DNA of 45,702 nucleotides from Gemmatimonadota bacterium (GTDB lineage Bacteria > Gemmatimonadota > Gemmatimonadetes > Gemmatimonadales > Gemmatimonadaceae): the NCBI GenBank assembly GCA_003141205.1, contig PLLD01000029.1, positions 1 to 45,702 of the forward strand, read 5' to 3'. Within the stretch, counting starts at the first letter, position 1. Every line of letters begins with the position of its first letter. Positions 27,831 through 36,524 of the stretch are shown piece after piece. The notes under the pieces are model-generated. The model searched no databases. It was not told where the DNA came from and saw nothing but the letters and a program-made list of their open reading frames with translations. A program made the translations under genes and the position numbers.

Positions 27831-28814
27831 TCAGGCAGCGACGGTTCCCGGGAGCGGGGTCTGCAGATACGACTCGATCTCCTGAATCTCCGACGCGCTC
27901 AAACGAAATTCCCCGGCCCCCACCCATCCCTCGACCTGCGCCGCGCTGCGCGCGCCGACGATCGCACCCGTGATCGCCGGGTGCCGTAGCACCCACGCGA
28001 TGGCCACTTCCCCCGGCGAGCGGCCGTGGCGCGCTCCGATCGCCCGCAACTTGTCGACCAGCCCGATGTTCCACGACAGCCGCGGCTCCTGGAATTCCTT
28101 GTTGCGCGTCCGCCAATCGGTGGACGGCAAGGAGAGCGCGCGCTCCTTCGTCATCGCCCCGGTGAGCATCCCCGACAGCATCGGCGAGTAGCTGATCACC
28201 CCGATCCCGTTGGAGTGGCAATACGGCAGGATCGTGGCTTCGATCGCCGGGCGCAGCATGGAATACGGCGGCTGCAACGACGTCACCGGCGCGATCGCCC
28301 GTGCGCGATCGAGCTGCTCCACGGTGAAATTGGACACCCCGATCCACCGCACCTTCCCCTCGCGCTGCAGCTCGGCCAGCGCCGCCCATCCCTCTTCGAT
28401 CGTTCCGTCCGCCGGCGTCGGTGGCGGCCAATGGATCTGGTACAGGTCGATCACGTCGACCTGGAGCCGGCGCAGGCTTGCCTCGCACTCCCGGCGCAGC
28501 GAATCCCGCGTGAGCAGAATCCGAACCTTGCGACTCTCGTCCCACACCATCGCGCACTTGGTGAAGAGATAGGGACGCTTGGATTGCCCGATGAGCGCGC
28601 GCGCGACGACTTCCTCGGAGTGCCCCTGACCGTAGACCGCGGCGGTGTCGATCCAGTTGATCCCCACCTCCAACGCGCGCCGGATCGCCGCTATCGAATC
28701 CTCGTCATCCTGCGGACCCCAGCCGAATTCCGAATCCCCCCCTCCTATCGCCCACGCACCCAGACCAACCGGGGTGATGTCCATATCGGAATTGCCGAGG
28801 CGCCGGGTCTGCAT
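27831..28814 (-). CDS. Aldo/keto reductase
   Basis: 327 aa; LGLGAWAIGGG, NWIDTAAVYGQGHSEEVVARAL, IDLYQIHWP. Confidence 0.93.
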   Translation of the reverse strand: MQTRRLGNSDMDITPVGLGAWAIGGGDSEFGWGPQDDEDSIAAIRRALEVGINWIDTAAVYGQGHSEEVVARALIGQSKRPYLFTKCAMVWDESRKVRILLTRDSLRRECEASLRRLQVDVIDLYQIHWPPPTPADGTIEEGWAALAELQREGKVRWIGVSNFTVEQLDRARAIAPVTSLQPPYSMLRPAIEATILPYCHSNGIGVISYSPMLSGMLTGAMTKERALSLPSTDWRTRNKEFQEPRLSWNIGLVDKLRAIGARHGRSPGEVAIAWVLRHPAITGAIVGARSAAQVEGWVGAGEFRLSASEIQEIESYLQTPLPGTVAA

Positions 28815-28861
28815 GGCGGGTCATCTCGCTGAGGGTGAATCGGAACGTGCAGGGGCCACAC

Positions 28862-28913
28862 GTAAAAAGGCTCGGGGACCGGGGCGAGTTCCTTCGCCAC
28901 CAGTCCCCGAGCC
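28862..28913 (-). terminator. Rho-independent terminator of the sigma factor gene
   Basis: 11-bp stem GGCTCGGGGAC/GTCCCCGAGCC (28869-28879 / 28903-28913) followed on minus strand by TTTTTACG; 20 nt past the stop at 28933. Confidence 0.85.
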
Positions 28914-28932
28914 CTCGCTCATCCCGCGCGGC

Positions 28933-29973
28933 TTATGCAGCCCAGTCGCGCAGCACCGACGCCGCATCGCCCGCCCGCAGCGCGGCGAGCGCACGATCGC
29001 GCAGCTGACGGACGCGCTCACGCGTCACACCCAGCATCCGGCCGATCTCATCGAGGGTCATCGCCTCGCCACCCTCGAGACCGTAATAGAGCACGAGCAC
29101 CTTCCGGTCCCGCGCCGGCAACGGCGCCAGCGCCAGCCGCAGCGCTTCGCGGCGCGACTCCTCTTCCAGCCCGCCGGGCAGATCCATCGGATCCTCGTCC
29201 CCCTCGGCGCTGATCACGCTCGCCAGCGTACGGCCGCGCGATCCCCCATCGGCGTCGAGCGGATCATCCAGCGACCGCTCCGGCTGCGCGACGTTGCGCA
29301 GGCTCTCGACGATCTCCGGCGTGAGCCCGCATGCCTGTCCGACTTCCACGTCGGTCGGCTCCCGTCCGAGCGTCGCCCGAAGCGCCGACTGCGCCTTGAT
29401 CACGCGCGACAGATCCCCCGCGCGTCCCAGCGGGACACGCACGGTGCGCGCCTTCGTCGTGATCGACGCATGCAGCGCTTGGCGGATCCACCACACGGCG
29501 TAGCTGATGAAATTCACCCCGACGTCCGGATCGTACTTATCGGCCGCACGGCAGAGCCCCGCGTTCGCCTCGCCGACGAGGTCCTCCAGCGGGAGTCCCC
29601 GATGCTGATACTTCTTCGCGATGGAGAACGCGAAGCGGAGATTCGCGTTGATGAGGTCCATGCGCGCCTGATTTCGATCGTCCAGCGTCCGCTTGGCATC
29701 GCGCATCACGCGCGCGAGGTCCTTCTGCTCCAATGCCGACAGCACCGGCATCCGGCGCAGCTCGGCGATATAGAGGTCGAGCAGCTCCTGTCCTTCCGGC
29801 GCCTCCATCACGGCCGGAGTCGGACGGGCGCGCGACGCGGAGGACGCACGCGTGCGCACGGGTGCCGGCGGCGCCGTCGTGACGGCAGCCGTCGGAGGGG
29901 GGGCCTTACGCTCGACCGGGCGACGTTCGCTCGAACGAGTCTTCCGCTGTACAGTCATCTTCTTCCTGTTCAT
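28933..29973 (-). CDS. Sigma-70 (RpoD/RpoS-like) RNA polymerase sigma factor
   Basis: LINANLRFAFSIAKKYQHRGLPLEDLVGEANAGLCRAADKYDPDVGVNFISYAVWWIRQAL; region 4 MTLDEIGRMLGVTRERVRQLRDRAL. ORF extends to 30096; start at MNRKK (29973) preferred. Confidence 0.93.
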   Translation of the reverse strand: MNRKKMTVQRKTRSSERRPVERKAPPPTAAVTTAPPAPVRTRASSASRARPTPAVMEAPEGQELLDLYIAELRRMPVLSALEQKDLARVMRDAKRTLDDRNQARMDLINANLRFAFSIAKKYQHRGLPLEDLVGEANAGLCRAADKYDPDVGVNFISYAVWWIRQALHASITTKARTVRVPLGRAGDLSRVIKAQSALRATLGREPTDVEVGQACGLTPEIVESLRNVAQPERSLDDPLDADGGSRGRTLASVISAEGDEDPMDLPGGLEEESRREALRLALAPLPARDRKVLVLYYGLEGGEAMTLDEIGRMLGVTRERVRQLRDRALAALRAGDAASVLRDWAA

Positions 29974-30213
29974 TTGTTTCTGCATCCCGGGACGCGACGG
30001 ACGCGTACGTGCACCGCTGGCTTTGCGGCGCCCCACCCGGATCCCACGTTGTTGGACACGCATAGTATCGCCAATTTCGCCCAATAGTTCCACCATGGCG
30101 TGCGGGCGGCTACATTGTGAGGCTCCCCAACCCCCTTCTGGGGCACCCCCCGCCCACTGATAGACGACTCGGAGGGGGTATCGAAACGGTCCTAGCGAGC
30201 GCGACCGTGTGCC

Positions 30214-31074
30214 CTATGCGCCGACCATTTCGGCGCTCCTGTTCCAAAGGTGGCGCGCTGCCTCCCGGTCATACGACACCGGCGACGAGGGACAGGGCCG
30301 CTCCGCGATGAAATATTTCCCCGACATGCCTGCGACACCTGGAGAGGCGGCGAGATACACCGGCGTGCGGGCACCCTCCTCAGGCGAGATCGCGAACCAG
30401 CGCGCGATCGCCCATATGAGAAGAGCGCGCATACCGTTGTTCTTCCCGAAGCTCGTGGACACGAGCCCCGGATGCAGAGCGTTCACCGTGACCTCACTCG
30501 CGGGTACGCGCCCCGCGAGGTCGTAGGTGAAATACAGATTCGCGAGCTTGGACCGCGCATAGGCCCGGAATCCGCTATACCGTCGCGCACATTGCAGATC
30601 GTCGAAGTCGAGGTGGATTCTCCGATGCGCTTCGGAGGAGACGTTCACCACGCGCGCCGGTGCGCTCGCGCGCAGGAGATCGAGCAGCAGCCACGTGAGG
30701 AGGAAATACCCGAGATGATTGAGCGCGAATGTCATCTCGATCCCGTCCCCGCTCAAGTGCCGATCGAGATACAATCCGCCCGCGTTATTCACGAGTACGT
30801 CCAGTCGCGGGAAGCCGTCGCGGTACTCCTGCGCGACCCGCCGGACATCGCGCTGGAGCGACAGATCCCCGACGAGCACGCTCACAGCGCCCGACCCGGT
30901 CGTGCGGCGGATCGCCTCGACGGAGGCGGCACATTTCGCCGCGTTGCGCCCCACGATGACCACGCGCGCGCCGCGGCTCGCCAGCTCGCGGGCCGTGATG
31001 AATCCGATCCCCGCGGTCCCTCCCGTCACCAGGCAATACTTCCCGGCGAGTGAATCGGAGGGGAGGACGTCCAT
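30214..31074 (-). CDS. Short-chain dehydrogenase/reductase
   Basis: LVTGGTAGIGFITARELASRGARVVIVGRN, NNAGG, YARSKLAN. ORF extends to 31239; ATG 31074 preferred. Confidence 0.9.
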   Translation of the reverse strand: MDVLPSDSLAGKYCLVTGGTAGIGFITARELASRGARVVIVGRNAAKCAASVEAIRRTTGSGAVSVLVGDLSLQRDVRRVAQEYRDGFPRLDVLVNNAGGLYLDRHLSGDGIEMTFALNHLGYFLLTWLLLDLLRASAPARVVNVSSEAHRRIHLDFDDLQCARRYSGFRAYARSKLANLYFTYDLAGRVPASEVTVNALHPGLVSTSFGKNNGMRALLIWAIARWFAISPEEGARTPVYLAASPGVAGMSGKYFIAERPCPSSPVSYDREAARHLWNRSAEMVGA

Positions 31075-31136
31075 CCCCCTTATACCCAAGGGGCTCGCGA
31101 TTGGTGCCCCCCCCCCCGAAAGTGCGCGGTGCCCGC

Positions 31137-33353
31137 TCAGTGCCCCGATGCGAAGGACACGCCGAATGTCAGCGACCGCGTCGGCGATGGGATGATCCCG
31201 GGTCCGGGGTATTCCGTCGTGCGCTGCGTGAAGTACCACACGTTAGTGAGGTTGTTGATCCCCAGCCACACGCGGTAGCGGCGCGCAATCGTGGCGTCGA
31301 TCGACCAATCGACGACAGAATAGCCGGGGATCACACCGATCCCGGCATCATCGGGGGCGCGCACGGTGTTGTTGGCATCCGTAAAGGAGTGCGTTTGCGT
31401 GGCGAGTTGGAACGTGGTCGAGGTGGGCCCGAACGCGTAACTCACGCCGATGCGGTTGATCCATGCGGGCGCGAGCTCGACCTGCTTCCCATCGAACGCG
31501 CCACTCACGTAATGCGAATCGTCGTACGCGGCCGCATCGAAGACGCTGAGCCCCGCCAGCGGCCCCTCCGTGCCCGCGACGGCGAACGGCGTCACCGCGA
31601 CATACGCCTCGACGCCTTGCGCCACGCTGGTGCCGATCGTGGCCTCTTCGGTAAACGTCGACCCCGCGGCCGTGTCGATCCCGCTGTAGAGCCCCTCACG
31701 ATTGTCATACCACAGATAGAAGGCGGTGACGCTCGCTGTGAGCCCGCGGACGGGTGTGCCCCGCCAGCCGATGTCCAGATCGTAGCCGTGCCCATCCTTG
31801 AGATCCGGCGAGATCCGCGACGTGCTCCCGAAGGGCGTCAGAGCATCGTAGGTGATGGGGCGATACGCCTGCGTCGCGTTGGCGTACAGTGTGGATGCGG
31901 GGCCGAGGAGATACTCCGTGCCGATCCCCGCGAGACCGAAGACCCGGTCCTTCTGCTGCGCCGGAATGTCGACCAATCCCCTCACCCCGTCGATCGTCGA
32001 GCGCAGCCACTCCACGCGCATCCCGGGGGTGACGCTCCAGCGGTCGGTGATGTGCAGCAGATTTTCGGCGAAGAGCGCGACGTTGGTAGTGCCGAAATGG
32101 AGGTCGGTCTCGAAAGGACCACCGTAGACGTTCATGTTGAAGTCGCTCCCGGTGGATCCGGGGCCGCCCTCCTGTCGCTCCATGTTCCCGGTGAACACCC
32201 GCACGCCGGCGGCGAGAGTATTCACCCGATGGAACAGAGAGTGATCGAGTTGCAGGCGGGCTTCGTTCGTGAAGTTGTAAAATCGCTCGCGCTCCACCTC
32301 GCGCGGGACGAACGCATCGGTCGCGGGATCGATCGTGTCCGCCACCTGCGCGCCCCCATCCTCATTGCGCCAGACGAGGTAGCGTTGGCTCAACATGAGC
32401 GACGATGTCACGTACAGCCGCAGGCGATCGGACAGCCGGCTCGTCAGATGCCCCTCCAGGATATTCCACGGCGCCGCCAGCCAATTGCGCGACCGGTAGG
32501 ACGACTGCGGATCCGCGTCGAACTCCGCGTCCGTGAGCCCGCCCGCCATGTGGATCCGATCGCGGAAGCGCGTGTACTCGAGGCCTATCGATGTCGAGGG
32601 CGACGCCGCGTAGTCCACCCGCGCGTACGCATCGGTTTGATCGTAGTCGGAATTCGGACGCCACCCCTGCTCGTTCCGGTGATCCACGGCCGCGAAATAC
32701 GTGACCGGGCCCGTGCCCCCGCCCACCGAGCCGAAGGTATCGAACAATCCGAAGCTTCCCGCGCTCTGCCGGAGGTCCACCGCGGGGGGCGAATTCGGCG
32801 TCCCCTGCTTGAGGATGTAGTCGATCGCCCCCCCGAACTGCGGACCGTAGGCAAGCGCCGATGCGCCTCGCAGCACGAGGATGTCGTCGATCAACTCGCT
32901 GGGCGGTGAGTAATACGTCTCGTTATAGCCATAGAGATCGCCCGCGATGTTCACCCCGTCCTGCCGCACGTTCATTTCAATCGACTGCGTGGGGTTGAGA
33001 CCGCGGAAACCGATGCCGTTCGACGGGAAGCCCGCGGCTTCCGTCTCCGCGATGTTCACCCCCGGGATTCGACCGATGATGTCGCGGCTGATATCGCGCC
33101 CCGTGTTGGCGCTCGTGCTGTCGACGTGCACGATCTGGACTGTCTTCCCCGCGTATACGATCCCACGGGATACCGGAGGCGGTACATCGATCGCACGCAC
33201 GGTGCGCGGCGCCGTGACCGTCACCGTGCCAAGCTTCGGCACCGAGTCGGGGCGCGAAGGCGTGGCGTGTGTGCTATCCCCTTGAGCCTGAGTGAGCCCG
33301 GCCATGCTGACGAGCATCATGGCAACGCAGACGAGTCGATAGGAGCAATTCAT
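31137..33353 (-). CDS. TonB-dependent receptor (FecA-like)
   Basis: Signal peptide MNCSYRLVCVAMMLVSMAGLTQAQG; plug domain GFPSNGIGFRGLNPTQSIEMNVRQDGVNIAGDLYGYNETYYSPP; C-terminal barrel. Confidence 0.92.
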   Translation of the reverse strand: MNCSYRLVCVAMMLVSMAGLTQAQGDSTHATPSRPDSVPKLGTVTVTAPRTVRAIDVPPPVSRGIVYAGKTVQIVHVDSTSANTGRDISRDIIGRIPGVNIAETEAAGFPSNGIGFRGLNPTQSIEMNVRQDGVNIAGDLYGYNETYYSPPSELIDDILVLRGASALAYGPQFGGAIDYILKQGTPNSPPAVDLRQSAGSFGLFDTFGSVGGGTGPVTYFAAVDHRNEQGWRPNSDYDQTDAYARVDYAASPSTSIGLEYTRFRDRIHMAGGLTDAEFDADPQSSYRSRNWLAAPWNILEGHLTSRLSDRLRLYVTSSLMLSQRYLVWRNEDGGAQVADTIDPATDAFVPREVERERFYNFTNEARLQLDHSLFHRVNTLAAGVRVFTGNMERQEGGPGSTGSDFNMNVYGGPFETDLHFGTTNVALFAENLLHITDRWSVTPGMRVEWLRSTIDGVRGLVDIPAQQKDRVFGLAGIGTEYLLGPASTLYANATQAYRPITYDALTPFGSTSRISPDLKDGHGYDLDIGWRGTPVRGLTASVTAFYLWYDNREGLYSGIDTAAGSTFTEEATIGTSVAQGVEAYVAVTPFAVAGTEGPLAGLSVFDAAAYDDSHYVSGAFDGKQVELAPAWINRIGVSYAFGPTSTTFQLATQTHSFTDANNTVRAPDDAGIGVIPGYSVVDWSIDATIARRYRVWLGINNLTNVWYFTQRTTEYPGPGIIPSPTRSLTFGVSFASGH

Positions 33354-33378
33354 GGCGCCAATAGTAATAACAGCGCCT

Positions 33379-33393
33379 AATTTTGACAAAATT
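33379..33393. promoter_or_regulatory. 15-bp perfect palindrome, candidate operator
   Basis: AATTTTG-A-CAAAATT, 26 nt upstream of the TonB receptor ATG in a locally AT-rich stretch. Confidence 0.45.
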
Positions 33394-33582
33394 TATCGGG
33401 ATTAATGTTACAACCTGCATACCTCTACTTAACATGCTATAAGCAGACTACATATGATCTGCCTTGACAGACACGCAGCTCCATAATACCGTTTGCCGCA
33501 TAGAAAGCCGATAAAATCACTTTTAATTTAGCCAGACCAGCCCTCACACTCGGATCGATGCCACGTAAACTAACGTTCCTGT

Positions 33583-33765
33583 GTGGTATGGCGGTGGCCG
33601 CGCACACGCCCGCTCTGGGGGATCGGCCTCACGCAGGTCGTCAACGGCCGTGTGAACTTCCTGCACGACGGACGCGCGCAGAGCGTGCGCAACCCCACTT
33701 TGTACCGCTCCTCGCAGCGCCCGCCGCACGGCGGGCGCGGAGCGTCAGTTCGCCAATGCGGGTGC
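33583..33765 (+). pseudogene. C-terminal remnant of a di-heme oxidoreductase (DUF1111/thiol oxidoreductase-like)
   Basis: VVWRWPRTRPLWGIGLTQVVNGRVNFLHDGRAQSVRNPTLYR resembles the RTPPLWGxGL..VNG..FLHDGRA segment of that family; no upstream part of the gene is present. Confidence 0.6.
33717..33738. terminator. GC-rich hairpin beyond the radical SAM gene
   Basis: GCGCCCGCCG-CA-CGGCGGGCGC just past the stop at 33745; no T tract. Confidence 0.4.
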
Positions 33766-35337
33766 CGGTGCGGGCGCGACCGTCCGAACGCCAATGGTCG
33801 AGAGCTCCTGCGTCGCTTCCGCATGGGCGTACGCGTTCTGGTCGTGGCGCAGTCCACCGCGCGGAAGATCATTCCAGAACGGTCCGAGATCGTGCCGCAC
33901 GCGATCCGTATAGAACCCGGGAAGCGCGTCGCTCTCGCCATCGAAATACTCCCGAACCGTCCGATCGCGATCGAGCAGCTCCCGCACGCGCTGATAATAC
34001 GCCATGCGCCCGAACCCTTCGCTCGAGACCGCCCGGACGACGTTCATCATCCGCGGGATCGTCGACTTGTTGGCGATCGCCCGCTTGGCGATCGCCGGCC
34101 ACGAGAACGTGTACTGCGTCAGATCCACCACCCGCTCGTAGAACCCCGACCAGGAGTAGTTCTTCGGCTTGACGTTCATCGCGAGGTTGTTGTTCAGGAA
34201 GTGATGCGGGAACGGCAACACCCTTCCTGCGCGCTGGAATTCCAGATTGAGCGGTGCCGCGCGCCCGAAGGCCGACAGCAGCGAATAGCCGGGGAACGCG
34301 CCCGGGGTGAGGTCGAGGAACCGCTTCGTCAGCTCGAACGGCTCCGGCCCCTCGTCACAGTCGAGCCCCAGCACGAAGTTCGTCTGCACGTACGGCACGT
34401 GCCGCAGCACCATGTTCACGTGGTCCGAGACCTGACGCACCTTCTCCATGCCGTCCAGCTTCCCCGACCGGCTCTTGTTGTTGAGCGAGAACCACGACTC
34501 GATCCCCGGCAGCAGCGCCTTGAAGCCGTTCTTCTGCAAGCGGGGCAGCCGCGCTTCCGATAGCAGCGACAGGCTGCTCTCGGCGATGAAATCGACGCGC
34601 CCCGGCGGCACTGCATCCTCGATCGCCCCCAGCGTCTCGTCGAAGCGGACCCCGAAGTTCGGGTCGTGCCAGCCGATACGCGGGCGCTTCATCTTCGTGA
34701 GCAGAAAGCGGAGGTCGTCCCGGATCTGATCCGCGCCCAACGTCTGGTAGTCGACCGTGGAGTCGATGCAGAAGCTGCAGGTGTACGGGCACCCGAGGCT
34801 CGCCAGCATCGGAATGATCTTGATCGTCGGCGCCTTCTCCAGCGTCTGCGCGATGAACTTCCAGCGGGCCTGCACCCCCGGCAACTCGACCGGCTGGCGC
34901 GCCGCGCTGACCGCCACGCCCACGGGGCGATGCGGCATGCACTCGCCGAGTACGTCGTTCAGCAGCGCCTTATCGGTGAAGCCAAGGACGTAGTCGAAGT
35001 AGTTGACCGCGTCCTCGGGATAGCACCGCGCGTGCGGCCCGCCGAGCACGGTCACCACGCCGCGCTGACGATACCGATTGCTGATGGCGTAGGCGAGTTG
35101 CGCGCTCTCGCTGAACGCCCCGATGAACAGAAGATCGGTGTCGGACGGGAGCTCGTCGTCGAGATTCTCGAATCCCGTATAGCAAACGAGGCGGACATCG
35201 TGGCCCGCCTCTTCGCACCAGACCCCAATGACCTGGGGCATGATACTCGCGAGATTGGCGTTCATGAGGCGCGAGTACATCCCGTGCGCCGGGCCGTTCG
35301 ACACCAGATCGAGTATGCCGACGCGGAGACGCCGCAT
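33745..35337 (-). CDS. Radical SAM protein with N-terminal B12-binding-like domain
   Basis: 530 aa; CPYTCSFC (CxxxCxxC); VVTVLGGPHARCYPEDAVNYFDYVLGF. Confidence 0.88.
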   Translation of the reverse strand: MRRLRVGILDLVSNGPAHGMYSRLMNANLASIMPQVIGVWCEEAGHDVRLVCYTGFENLDDELPSDTDLLFIGAFSESAQLAYAISNRYRQRGVVTVLGGPHARCYPEDAVNYFDYVLGFTDKALLNDVLGECMPHRPVGVAVSAARQPVELPGVQARWKFIAQTLEKAPTIKIIPMLASLGCPYTCSFCIDSTVDYQTLGADQIRDDLRFLLTKMKRPRIGWHDPNFGVRFDETLGAIEDAVPPGRVDFIAESSLSLLSEARLPRLQKNGFKALLPGIESWFSLNNKSRSGKLDGMEKVRQVSDHVNMVLRHVPYVQTNFVLGLDCDEGPEPFELTKRFLDLTPGAFPGYSLLSAFGRAAPLNLEFQRAGRVLPFPHHFLNNNLAMNVKPKNYSWSGFYERVVDLTQYTFSWPAIAKRAIANKSTIPRMMNVVRAVSSEGFGRMAYYQRVRELLDRDRTVREYFDGESDALPGFYTDRVRHDLGPFWNDLPRGGLRHDQNAYAHAEATQELSTIGVRTVAPAPAPALAN

Positions 35338-35549
35338 GTTGTTATTGCCTCACGAAACGAGAGAAGCGGATGAATCTAGCGGTGGAACCACACGAGCGCG
35401 AACACGTTCCGCATCCCGGCATGTAATGTTCCTGTCGATTCGGCAGTCCGGGGCGGGATGCCGACGCCGGATGCCGACCAGGACGCCGACGATGCTGGAC
35501 CGTGCGAGGAGCGCAACGGTCACGTTGCCATCTGACACGGGTTCGATCG

Positions 35550-36524
35550 TTAGCGATCCAATACGAGCGCGAACACGAGCGGCGCGACGATCGAAGCGTC
35601 GCTCTCGATGATGTACTTCGGCGTATCCACGCCGAGCTTCCCCCAGGTGATCTTCTCGTTCGGCACGGCGCCCGAATAGGATCCGTAACTCGTCGTCGAA
35701 TCCGAGATCTGGCAGAAGTACGCCCAGCGTGGGACGTGCTCGCGCTGCAGATCCTGATGCAACATCGGTACGACGCAGATCGGGAAATCCCCCGCGATCC
35801 CTCCCCCGATCTGGAAGAAGCCGATTCCGTGCTCGGTGGATGTCCGCGTATACCATTCCGCCAGCGCCATCATGTACTCGATCCCGGTGCGTACGGTGTG
35901 GACGTTCTTCACATCGCCGGTGATGCAATGCCCCGCATACATGTTGCCGAGCGTCGCATCCTCCCATCCCGGTACCCACATCGGAAGGTTTCGTTCAGCC
36001 GCGGCGAGCATCCAGCTGTCTTTCGGATCGATCTGGTAGGAGCTGGCGAGCGCGCCGCTCCGCAGAATGCGATACATGAACTCGTGCGGGAAATAGCGCT
36101 CCCCGCGCGTATCGGCGGCGACCCACTCCGCGAGCACGGCCTGCTCGATGCGCCGCATCGCCTCCATCTCGGGGATGCACGTATCGGTGACGCGGTTCAT
36201 GTGCCGGTCGAGCAGCGCCTGCTCGTCGGCGGGCGTCAGGTCCCGATAGTGCGGCACCCGCTGATAGTGGTCGTGCGCGACGAGGTTGAAGATGTCCTCC
36301 TCGAGATTCGCTCCCGTGCAGCAGATCGCGTGCACCTTGTCGCGCCGGATCATCTCGGCCAGCGAGAGCCCGATCTCCGCCGTGCTCATCGCGCCGGCAA
36401 GCGTGAGGAACATCTGTCCTCCGCCGTCGAGCAGTCGGTGCCACCCATCGGCCGCGTCCACGATCGTGGCTGCGTTGAAGTGGCGAAAATGGTGGCGCGC
36501 GAATGTGGCGATGGGGGTCGTCAT
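35550..36524 (-). CDS. Deoxyhypusine synthase-like protein
   Basis: MTTPIATFARHHFRHFNAATIVDAADGW...FLTLAGAMSTAEIG...ICCTGANLEEDIFNL...GNEKITWGKLGVD-like C-terminal segment (PNEKITWGKLGVDTPKYIIESDASIVAPL). Confidence 0.88.
   Translation of the reverse strand: MTTPIATFARHHFRHFNAATIVDAADGWHRLLDGGGQMFLTLAGAMSTAEIGLSLAEMIRRDKVHAICCTGANLEEDIFNLVAHDHYQRVPHYRDLTPADEQALLDRHMNRVTDTCIPEMEAMRRIEQAVLAEWVAADTRGERYFPHEFMYRILRSGALASSYQIDPKDSWMLAAAERNLPMWVPGWEDATLGNMYAGHCITGDVKNVHTVRTGIEYMMALAEWYTRTSTEHGIGFFQIGGGIAGDFPICVVPMLHQDLQREHVPRWAYFCQISDSTTSYGSYSGAVPNEKITWGKLGVDTPKYIIESDASIVAPLVFALVLDR

Noticed and set aside
33463-33491. TTGACA box in the AT-rich island as a plus-strand promoter
   Set aside because: No good -10 at proper spacing and the only plus-strand sequence downstream is the degraded oxidoreductase fragment.
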